DNA from: Caulochytrium protostelioides
Taxonomy: Eukaryota > Chytridiomycota > Caulochytriomycetes > Caulochytriales > Caulochytriaceae
Direction of reading: 5' to 3'
NCBI GenBank assembly: GCA_003615045.1
Contig: ML014328.1
Location: 1 to 28,251, forward strand
DNA: 28,251 nucleotides
Below the pieces are notes generated by a model, which saw only the letters and a list, made by a program, of their open reading frames with translations, was not told the origin of the DNA and searched no databases. This document shows, one piece after another, positions 19,496-28,180 of this stretch (position 1 is the first letter of the stretch; each line of letters begins with the position of its first letter). The position numbers were made by a program, and so were the translations under genes.

Positions 19496-20423
19496 ATGGA
19501 CCGCGCTCCTGGCCATCTTTCTCGGGCGATCGTCACCGAAACGCCGGCCACTCGCATTAAGCTCATCACCTTAGGCAACCCGGGCGCCGGCAAGTCGGCG
19601 CTGGTGAAGCAGTTCTGTGAAGGCGCATTCAGTTCCGAATACGTCGCGACCATCGGAATCGACTATGGCGTCAAGACGCTTTCCTTGACGTCCGCGGAGC
19701 CTGCCGTGGCTGAACCGACGGCTGTACCCGCCGACATCCACGTCGCCGACGACGACCACACGGCCGCGGCCGGCGCCACCAGCACGGGTGGAGACTTGCA
19801 CCCGCTGGACTCGCTGGAGGCCGCTCCCCGCTCCAGGGCACCTGTCGCCACGGCAGCGTCTTCGCCGACACTCGTCAAAGTAAATTTCTGGGATATGGCC
19901 GGCGACCCCGTCTACCAGGACGTTCGGAACGAGTTCTACCGCGACACCGACGGCGCGATCGTGGTGTTTGATGTGTGCTCGAAGATTTCCTTCCAGGCTG
20001 TCGACCGCTGGATCGCCGAGCTGCGGAGCTACGGCGATGAGCGGGTGCGTCTGGTCCTGGTGGGCAACAAGTGTGAGTCCGAGCGCCGACTCATCTCGGC
20101 GGAAGCCGCGTCGGCCAAAGCTGAGGCCCTCGGATGCCGGTAAGAGCTTGCGATCACGCGGCTCCATCGCGATCGTGATCCCATGATGAGAGGCTGGACG
20201 CAGCCCCTGGGCTGACACATCGACACGGTTCACTCACACGCTGATTTTCTATGGTTATGTACATGAATCTGGTATGGCGTACCATGGTGTCGCGGGGCGT
20301 GCTTCGGCTCCCAGGTATCAGGAAGCATCCGCCATGACGGGAAAAGGCGTCCATGACATTTTTATGCCCATGATTCAGACCATCACCTATGTTCGTCAAA
20401 AGACAACCACCAAGCCCAAGTAA
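19496..20423 (+). CDS. DNAJC27/RBJ-like small GTPase without a J domain, two exons
   Basis: Ras-superfamily GTPase of 250 residues, closest by motif to the Rab-like GTPase of DNAJC27 (RBJ). Exons 19496-20139 and 20315-20423 join in phase. The intron starts GTAAGAG and ends CCCAG, and the junction restores the G5 block (YQEASAMTGKGV). Motifs: P-loop GNPGAGKS 27-34, switch I ATIGIDYG 51-58, G3 FWDMAGDP 131-138, G4 NKCE 191-194 (normally NKxD), G5 EASA 217-220. The DMAG form of G3 and the RNEFY that follows are typical of the RBJ family as I know it. Between switch I and G3, residues about 65-125 are an Ala/Thr/Pro/Asp-rich insert. There is no J domain and no C-terminal Cys for prenylation. The ATG at 19496 has G at -3 and +4. 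An upstream in-frame ATG at 19298 is only about 25 bases from a TATA-like site and is less likely. A CAA|GTAAGA at the stop could be a donor to a further exon, but none is visible. Confidence 0.85.
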
Positions 20424-20668
20424 GACTCAGAAGGACCCATCGTCCATCGTCCCTCCGCTCGGGGTGGATGCAGGCTGAGACCAGACAGGACAGAAAGGCT
20501 CATGTCGCGCCGCCTCGTGAATCACCGGAGGGATCGCTTGGGGCGGGGACAGCCCATGGCGATACGATGGCAGACATGAACACGAGCATGCAGAGCCGTG
20601 CTGCATCCGCCTCCCCTTCCTCCTCTGGCTCCGTCGGCTGTACATCGTCGCCCGCCGACGTCACACGC
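20424..20668. other. Convergent 3' flanks of the GTPase and WD40 genes
   Basis: This 245-base tail-to-tail space has no supported gene. It includes no J-domain-like sequence on the + strand. Confidence 0.5.
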
Positions 20669-22332
20669 CTACTTCTTTTTTCGGAGAACCCAAAGACGGA
20701 CGGTAAAGTCGGCGGAAGCGGAGCACATGATGGGCTCGAGGGGATGGAAGCCCACATCATAAATCCGATCCGTATGGCCCTCGACGCGCTGCATCAGTTC
20801 CCAATCCTGAACTCGGATTCGGAACCAGAATGGTGAATGGCCGCCGAGCGACATCAAGCATCAACGAAAATATAGTGCGTGAGTCCGGTGCTGCGACATT
20901 TAGTCATTGGGCATCGCGACCTTATCATTGTATCACTTTACCCCTTTGCCATCGGCCTGCTGTCCGTAGACATAGATAAAACGATCTGCGCTTCCCGTAG
21001 CCAGGATACTCATCTGGTCCAGGGCGTTCCCCGTGTCCGCGAAGGGAAGACTGCTGCTGGGTTCGGCAAGCAAATCGCGGTTTGTCGCCGCATAAATCTC
21101 TTCATGGCTCAGCTGATTGGATCCAAGCCCTAAGGGACGCTGACGTCGGCCACTCCAGAAACACGACTTGATTGGCCAATTTTTGTTCTTGTGGCCTCGC
21201 AAAGACGCGATATGGCGATAGGACGGAATGGGGTCCATTTCCCAGTCAAACACGCGCAGGACGCTGTCGTAGCTGTTGATGGCGATGAGCTGCGAGGTAA
21301 TGCCATTGCGCGGCTTCTCGGGGTCACTGCTCCGCAGCGGCCCCCATGCGACGTGCGAGATGGCCCGCCGATTGTTTTCATAGACGAAGGAATCGATGCA
21401 TTTCATGGCGCGAAGATCCCATGTCTTAAGTTGCCCGACCGAATCGCCCGAAAGGATGCGGTGCTCGTTGATGAAACAGAAGCTGTTGATCATCGCGTCG
21501 TTTTGGAGATTGATCACGGCTTCCGGATGGCGGCGATCGAAGATCGCAAGCAGGTTACGGGAGGTACCGCTACCGAACATCTGGTCATCGTCCTCAGGAA
21601 AGCGAACACATTGCACAAAGCCATCCGTGTTCCAGGAGCCTTTTGCTTTCCCGGTTTCCACATCCCAAATCTTACTGGTTTGATCGTACGAGCCCGTGAG
21701 GACTTCGCCACCCTTGGGCGACCACCACAGCGTTGAGACGTTGAGGGTGTGACCATAGAAGCAATGCAGCTCTTTCTGTTGGGTATGAGACACGTCCCAT
21801 ATGCGAAGCGTCTTGTCAAACGAACCGGACGCCAACAGATCACCACGTGGCGAGAACCCAACGGCATATACCGCGCCTTGATGCCCCTTGATCTCCATTT
21901 TGGGATAAAACTGCGCTGTCTCTTTGCTTTTCGCATGGGTCGGGTCGCTGTCTGATGTCGTCAAGTCCCGCGAGAATCGCATTAAGTCAAAGCCATGTTC
22001 AGCAGCATCACCGATGTGAGTCCCATGCGCTGTTGCTTTGGCAGAAAGCCGTTTAGGTGGGCGGCGTCCATCACCAGGCATGGCCACTTACCATAGATCA
22101 TGTCGTCGGCATCGTCAAAGCTAGATGCCGATGTGGACGGGAGGACATCACCTTCGATGGGCTCAAACGTCATGGCATCGCTCGGCGGCGCCAGGATCCT
22201 GCTGCTAAGCAGATTAAAACGCGAGGAAAGCTCGAACAGCGATTTGCGCAATGCGGCGTTTTCTTTTTCAAGCGCCTCGACACGGTTTTTCAAAACCCGC
22301 AGGTCACGCATCTTGTGATGTGGAAGATCCAT
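20669..22332 (-). CDS. Coiled-coil / WD40 repeat protein, three exons
   Basis: Beta-propeller scaffold protein of 488 residues with no specific family name I can assign. Exons 22332-22092, 22029-20942 and 20806-20669 add up in phase. Intron 1 (62 nt) runs GTAAGTGG...CAACAG with a CTAAAC branch-like site. Intron 2 (135 nt) runs GTAAAG...TTCAG. Residues 9-45 form a leucine-heptad coiled coil (RVEALEKENAALRKSLF). From about residue 125 come WD40 blades: GHQGAVYAVGFSPRGDLLAS, GSFDKTLRIWDV, YGHTLNVSTLWWSPKGGEVL, SYDQTSKIWDVETGK, RILSGDSVGQLKTWDLR, SYDSVLRVFDWEMDP, a blade with a long loop after GHKNKNWPIKSCFW, and, in exon 3, GHTDRIYDVGFHPLEPIM with SADFTVRLW. That makes seven or so, enough for one closed propeller. 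The coiled coil suggests dimerisation. The last blade exists only if intron 2 is spliced as given. Confidence 0.87.
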
Positions 22333-23545
22333 CGTCGGGACGGACCCGCAGGAGCTCGACGCCAGTGCCGCTTCGCTGGTCCCTCGGTCGCGCGTTTGCT
22401 GTCACCCGCACCGACTCGGGACCTGTTCATACGTATGGGGCCCAGCCGCTGGCGAACCAAGCTCGCGAACGTGTCAGCCCCCTCGTGTTGAGCTTCGGCG
22501 CCATTGAAGGCCTTCCTCACGAGGGCAACGTCGCTGACGCTCAAGCGCGGCAGCAAGCGTCGACCAGACGCTCCAGCGGCAACTGCGAAGTCGCCTCAGC
22601 GGGGATGAGCTGACGGTCGTGCAGTGCCGCAGCAGGGAATAGCGACAGCACGTCACGCTGATGGGCCCGCCACGTGGAAACTCACTCCACCGATGGGTGG
22701 CGCGCCGTCACGCGGGGCGTGGCTGCCTGACTGACAAAAAGAGAGGCGGCTGCGGCTGCACCGAGGATCTCGATGAGGTGTCGTGAACAGCGTATGTTTT
22801 CAGCCTATACGACCGTCTTAGCTAGCGCCTTATTGGTAAACGCCCGCCGTATCCAGCACGAAAATGAAAGCCAGACAGCGCATCGACGCGTGATGGCACC
22901 AGCGTGGCCACAGGATTCGTCGACTAGGCACAACGCGTCGGCCGCTGGATGCAAACAATGGAGCCGCGGCGGCAGGAGTGGGCAGCCAGCAGAGATCGTG
23001 GATCGTTGCAACGGAGCGCCAGGCAGGTTTGATCAAGAGAGCATAACCGACCGAGGCCGATCTCCGAAGCGGGACGAGGAGCGCTGATGGCCGACCCCCC
23101 GAATCCCCTCGTCCTGCTCGCCCGCCCCGTTCCTTTCACTAGGCTCGGCCTTGCTGTTCATTTCGCTCAACCAGCTTGACCCCCTCGAGGGCCGTGCCTG
23201 TCGTGGCTTTGAGGGCGATCCTTTCGTACCCTGTCGCGCCGTCGCGCTATGGCTCTGCACGGGTCCACCCCGCGCCGCGCGCTAAGCGTAGGGGGCCAGA
23301 TGGTCGGCCCGCGTACGGCCCGCGGCTCGGTCCCAGCGAGTGCCCCATTCAGCGGCCAGCCACCCACCCCGAGCGGCACGACACCCATGCGTGGCATCGC
23401 TGGGCGCCCGGTTAGTACATGGCGATATTCATATATGCATGATAACGAACACAGGGGCCCACCCTCCGGGATCCAACACGCACACCATGCCCCTCCGTGG
23501 TGCGCCCAGCGGTCTCCCTCTCCCCAGCGGCACTCCGCATTCGAT
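22333..23545. other. 1.2 kb without a supported gene, between the WD40 gene and the Fanzor remnant
   Basis: This should include the WD40 gene promoter and the 3' flank of the decayed nuclease gene. On the minus strand at about 22437-22556 a short stretch (LSVSDVALVRKAFNGAEAQ) looks more protein-like than its surroundings, but it has no family match I know and is cut by stops. An AT-rich patch at 23420-23450 (CATATATGCATG) stands out from the GC-rich background. Confidence 0.4.
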
Positions 23546-25633
23546 TCATTGTCGGATGAGCTGGCCGACCACGGGCCGCAGGGGGGCTTGCCCGGGGGTG
23601 GCCGCACAGCGCTATCGGTCTGTCGGGTAGGGCCAGACAGCGTCGGATGTTCAACGCGACATCGAGATCGCGGTTCTTGAATTTGCCTTTGGTGGCTTCA
23701 CACCACAGCGAACCTCGGACCACGATCCCCTGGCGCCAGCGTTGCCCGGGTTTCAGGACCACAATCGTCTGGGCATACACCCGGGTTGGCTCAGTCGGGT
23801 GGGCGCGGAAGAGATCGGGACCTTCCTCGGGTCTCGGGTTTACACCTGGGTCAGAATCTTACTCGTCTCGGCATGCATCTGGGTCGTCCGTAAGACGTCG
23901 ACCAGGACGGTGCGGATCCGCTGGACGCCTTGGATGCTCCCAGCCGTTGGAACGGCAATCCCGCCCTCGCTGCTAGGGCAAACTTGGAGGCCCCATAGGC
24001 GATCACCACTTCAGCGACGACGGGCGCCATCTCCGTGGCCTCGTTGGCGACGCGGTTCATGACCTTGGCAAACACGTCCTGCTTGCCGCTTAACAATCGC
24101 AGGCGCTGGTGTGCCCAGCGCGGCTTCATGAACTCGACCCACAGCGGCTCATACGTGGCGAGCCACACCTCCAGCAAGCGATGGTGCGCAGCGAGCGCTG
24201 CGCCTTTGATGCTGACCTCTGACAGCCGCAGCAGCGACGCTTTCAAATGGCGCTGCCACGTCTCTGACTGCTTTTGGGCGGCTTTCATGCCGGCTTTCAC
24301 ATAGTATTGCCTTCGACTGAGTCGCCAGCTGACGACCCGGCCCTTGGGCTCCACCATGACCATATAGAAAATGTTGGTGCGGCCCGGGTCGTTCCCGATG
24401 ATGCAGTAGTCATCCAGGCTCTTTGCCAAAGGTTTCTGGGTCAGATCGGGGCCGTCTCCTGGGGAGTTCTCGACCTAATCCAGGTTGCTTACCGGAAGGA
24501 GCTTGGTCTGAAGCGGGTCTTCTTTCGGAGGCTGTTCAGCCTGATCGGGGCTGACAAGCAAGGGGCTCGTGGCCCCGGGGGTCGCCATGACAATCGGCAC
24601 GACGTGGGCCACCTTTTTGCGCACAAAGTGGACCCACATGCTCGTTCCGTCGCTGTCGACGGTGCCGGTGAACGTGTGGTCCTCGCCTTCCAGCTGGCAG
24701 AACGCCAGGGTGGCCGCTTATTGCTCCGGCGGGATCATGGCCGGGAGGGTCTTCTCGTTGCAGGGCACCCGCTTGAGCTCTGGTAGGAGACCGTGAAGCA
24801 CGCAGGTGTCGATCGTGATGAAGTGGACGCCTCTCTGAGCCACCGGCACGACGTTGACGGCCGTTGACGGCGGCTCAGGGGCTTCGGTGTATCGCCAGAC
24901 GAGAAAGGCGTGGCGCACGAGGCGGAGCAAGGTGTCCTTTCCTTTTCAGCCAGCGACTGGGCACTTGTTGGTCCACCGCAATGCCCAGCACGTGGCAGTG
25001 TCGTCGTACTTTCGTCACGGCGATGTCGCTTGGCATCCAAGGTCTGAGTTCCCTTCCCTTCCAGTAGCTGTTGAATGATTGAGAAAGAGAGAGATGATGG
25101 TCAAGGTATAGGAGCTCGCCCCTGGTGAGCATGCGAGCTTTAGCTCCAATCGTACTCGAGGCCGAGGTCTACTCATGGCGAGGATGGGGATCTCGACCCG
25201 GCATTTATACTTGAGCTCGTAGGGCGAGATTGCCGCGTGTGTCGTGTGTTCATACGGGCTTTAATTGAGGTGGGCGTCGTCGGTGCCATTCCAGGGGGCG
25301 GTGGTGGCTACTGCGCCCCCTCGACAGTCTTCCGGCGACATTCTCCCCCTAATGATTGGTTCAAGTGGTTCGGCCGCAAGCCGAAGCAGTCCGGACAGCG
25401 CAATGCTGGCGATGTGGTAGCACTGAGAGAAGACTTCCACGCGCGGGCGGATCGCGTCTCGGACCTGCCGTTTGTCGTCACCTCACAAGTACTTTAGCAG
25501 CGCAGCCTTGACCACCGTCTGCGTTTTGTCCTTGCGCTCCCTCAGCTTCTCTGAGCGGTCGGGTCGACGGCGCTTCGCCGGGGCGCTGACGACGCCAGTG
25601 TTGTCGGACGCTGACACCCTCGGCGTCAGCCAT
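23546..25633 (-). pseudogene. Fanzor (eukaryotic TnpB-type) RuvC nuclease gene, decayed copy A
   Basis: Remnant of a transposon-associated, RNA-guided DNA nuclease of the Fanzor/TnpB superfamily, about 690 codons across. Reading leftward on the minus strand: a basic N-terminus (AKRRRPDRSEKLRERK, about 25590-25530), a helical stretch (QCYHIASIALSGLLRLAAEP), HFITIDTCVLHGLLPEL (about 24830-24775), a block with TVDSDGTSMWVHFVRKK (about 24670-24610), RuvC-I IIGNDPGRTNIFYMV (24402-24360), a second core block VVIAYGASKFA (about 24007-23976), a DVLRTTQMHAE block, and RuvC-III NRDLDVALNIRRCL (about 23677-23635), then PVVGQLIRQ and a stop. The frame is broken by several in-frame stops (for example after PPEQ near 24720 and after VSNLD near 24476) and at least two or three frame changes, so it is not expected to be functional. 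One stop lies inside a possible 57-nt intron. The DxxRTT block lacks the Glu I would expect after the Asp. Related pieces lie at 27430-28251. Confidence 0.78.
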
Positions 25634-25932
25634 ATCGGTAACGACCGCGCAAGTGATGGGAACAAGAAACTGTTGTGACTGTGCGAGTGAGTGTTGGTGG
25701 AGCAAAAAGGTTGGCGCAGGAGGGCTGCGGGGCATGGGTCCGTGATAGAAGCCCCGAAGCTGTCCCGACAATCCCGACAATTCATCGGCTCATTCAACGA
25801 CCAGCACCAGTCGTCCCATACGGTTGCGATTTATATAGGACATCCAATAAAGTACATAGACGATTTCGATTTTTGTTTTGTTTTTGCGCTCTGTCTTTTC
25901 TCTGCTCTCTCTACCTAACATGGTTAGTTTGT
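25634..25932. other. Short spacer between CFAP161 and the Fanzor remnant
   Basis: This 299-base spacer holds the 3' flank of CFAP161, including an AATAAA-like T/A-rich patch at 25830-25920, and the upstream flank of copy A. I see no terminal inverted repeat by eye. Confidence 0.35.
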
Positions 25933-27125
25933 CTACACTGCCTGGACGAACTGCCAGGTCATGGCCTCACCCATCTCCTTCGAGGTACGCTCTTGGTTGC
26001 GCTCAACGCCGAGCTCGAAGCCGAGCCCCATCAATGTGCGGACCGGGAAAGCACGGCTCGCTGTTAGGAATCGCCCCGTATGAACATGGAGCAGCAGGAC
26101 ACAGCTATCGGATGGAACCGGCTCACCATCCATTTCGAAGCGCTGTGATGCGTTCGTCGAGACAATGCGCCAAAGGCTATCCTCTGTGGAATCGACGGTG
26201 GCAATGACGGCGGATCCTGGCGATCGGCGCAGTGTTTGCCAACATAACCGCGGCTGCACTGTCAGATACAGCGGAACCTCCATCAAGGCATCCAGCTGGA
26301 TATGGTAGGTTACCCCGTATCGCAGTGGGCCGGCGTCGGACGGTTTGCTCGGCGAGAAGACAAGACGGTTGGACGCCATCGCCAAGCCGTCCTCGGCGAC
26401 AAAGGTATGGATGGTGTCATCCCGCTTCACATTGTATGGGTATGTATCAGGGATTTGCGCGCTGACGACAGCGAGGTTTTGCCAGTTGCGCAAAAGGAGT
26501 GGCGAATTTGAACTTAGCTCCGTTCCAAGCGGGAGCTAAGTGTAGAGAAATTGCCGTGAAAAGTCAGACACGCGGCACAAGTCAAGTGATCGGACGTGAG
26601 TCTTCTGTTTTGAGATACGTCGAAGCGGAAAGAGAAAAAAACGTGTGATACGCCGAGAAATTGTTTAACGTACCGGTCGTCGAGAGAAGTGTTCTTTCTG
26701 AACCTGCTTCATTATCTCAAGGGAGCCCTGCTCTTTCAGATCATCAAAATGGGCTAACCGGGTCTGGTTTCAGCGCCGAAAGCATCATCGATGCCGCGGA
26801 ACACCGGAAATACAACAAAATAAAATAAAACAAAACTGTCGATACATGGATGAGAACACGCTGCCATGACGGACATCGGGCTTCTTCTCACGACCGATGA
26901 CAGGATCAAACCCATAACCAAGATCAGGACAAGAATTCCGGATCAAACTCGAGCATTCGGCCGAATGCTCGAAAAAATCTTTTAGTATCATACCTTGCGC
27001 AACTCGCGCTCTTCGGACCAGTTGTGGAGTAAAACGCGCGACGACGGCATGATACCGTATTTGGAGGGTCCGATGGTAACCCCGTCGGCCTCGGCCGCTC
27101 GACTGAGGGCGCACTGGTTGCGCAT
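25933..27125 (-). CDS. CFAP161: CFAP161 (cilia- and flagella-associated protein 161), three exons
   Basis: Axonemal protein, known in animals and algae as a microtubule inner protein of the motile cilium. Exons 27125-26994, 26763-26674 and 26535-25933 are all phase 0 and give 274 residues (human about 300). Intron 1 (230 nt) runs GTATGA...AACCAG. Intron 2 (138 nt) runs GTACGT...ACTTAG with a CTGAC branch site. Exon 1 ends YGIMPSSRVLLHNWSEEREL. Exon 2 reads LAHFDDLKEQGSLEIMKQ and ends RRP. Exon 3 starts with TELSSNSPLLLRNW and includes SAQIPDTYPYNV, GPLRYGVTYHIQL, the hallmark RFEMDGEPVPSDSCVLLLHV, HTGRFLTASRAFPVRT and a final MTWQFVQAV. From NW to IPDT the frame aligns without gaps to the animal protein as I remember it. 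Compared with that protein about 27 residues are missing before LRYG. The ATG at 27125 follows a TATA-like ATTATAAT at about 27162-27169. The next in-frame ATG, at 27050, is an alternative start. Confidence 0.87.
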
Positions 27126-27429
27126 CGTGCAGAAAGATCCCGTATAGGGCGTAAAGTCGGATTATAATTGTTTTCGAGCGACGGCTCCGTGCAATGGGAT
27201 CCGATGTGCGCGGGGTTTCGCATTTATGGCGACCCATGACAAGTTTCATACAACATCCGTTCCACAAAGCACTCATAATTTGGCACAAGCAACGCGTTCG
27301 GATTCTAATTGCATGTTGCAACGGATTGCAACGGAGTTCATCAATCATGATGTCCCTTAAAACTGCGCTCTCGCCGGAAGCGGAAGAGGGACGGGGTCAC
27401 GGGGGAGATCAGAGCGGGAGGTGCGTCCT
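27126..27429. other. CFAP161 upstream region, no further gene
   Basis: About 300 bases upstream of CFAP161, AT-richer than most of the window. GCAACGGATTGCAACGGA near 27317-27334 is a short direct repeat. No coding region is supported. Confidence 0.35.
27161..27170 (-). promoter_or_regulatory. TATA-like element of CFAP161
   Basis: The minus strand reads CAATTATAAT about 35-45 bases upstream of the CFAP161 ATG, in otherwise mixed-composition DNA. It implies a very short leader. Confidence 0.35.
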
Positions 27430-27930
27430 CCTCTCACAGCTTCACCTGGGTTTTCATGGCATACAATTCACGATCCGTTCTCCGACGGAGTCACGGTGAT
27501 CAAACATGGGGGTGCGCTCAACGGCCGTTTGTTTGGATGCTGCTTCGGGGATCAACCGCCGGGAGAAGGGGGCCCCATCATTCGCCATGTCAAGCCGCGG
27601 ACACGATGAAGACGCCCGCCCTGCCTGTAATTCTGGACCGTGGTGAAGGGTTGCGCCGCATTCGTATCGTGAGCACGGACCCAATAAGAGGTCCGCACTG
27701 CTTCGCATGATCCAACCGTACTAAGCGACTAACCCGGTACTTGACGGCTGTACCGTTCTGTCGCGCTTCCCGACCGCGCCGACGGCGGTCAACCGGGTCC
27801 GCAAGACCCGGGTGTATGCCCAGATGCATGTGATCCGGAAATCCAGACAACCTCGGCGCCGGGGGATCGTGGTTCGAGGTTTAGTGTGGTGTAAAGCCAC
27901 CAACGGCAAACTTTAGAACCGCGTCAACCC
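27430..27930 (+). pseudogene. Fanzor remnant B, internally deleted
   Basis: Short pieces of a second Fanzor-type gene on the + strand. The surest is the C-terminal block at 27803-27911 (KTRVYAQMHV, then RRRGIVVRGLVWCKATNGKL), about 65-70% like the same part of copy A. Upstream, RIRIVSTDPIRGPHCF at about 27655-27705 fits a decayed RuvC-I (compare IIGNDPGRTNIF in A), and SDGVTVIKH at about 27485-27510 fits the SDG block. The YGASKFA block between RuvC-I and the C-terminal part is missing, so the gene is internally deleted. It ends at a stop after NGKL. The early pieces are tentative. Confidence 0.5.
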
Positions 27931-28180
27931 GCCCCGCAGGACGCGCGCGGGCGCTTCCACGAGCGAGCCGACGCCGGCCACCCCGGTCGGCAAGACCCGG
28001 GTGTGCGCCCAGACGAATGTAGTCTTGAAACCCGGTCAACGCCGGCGCCAGGGGATCGTTGTCCGAGGGTTGCTATGGTATGAAGCCGCCCATGGCAATG
28101 AAGCCACCCACAGCAAGTTGGTGAACCGCGACCTCAATGCCGCGATGAACATCCGACGCTGCCTGGCCTTACCGGAAAGA
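27803..28180 (+). repeat. 189-bp diverged tandem duplication within Fanzor remnants
   Basis: AAGACCCGGGTGT starts at 27803 and again at 27992, 189 bases apart. Both copies go on through a block ending in GGGGATCGT(G/T)GT, CGAGG and TGGT(G/A)T. The period is exactly 63 codons, so both copies read in one frame. Confidence 0.75.

Noticed and set aside
20424-20668. A J-domain exon completing a DNAJC27-type protein
   Set aside because: No HPD-containing helix pair is readable in any + frame here, and the WD40 gene's last exon follows on the other strand.
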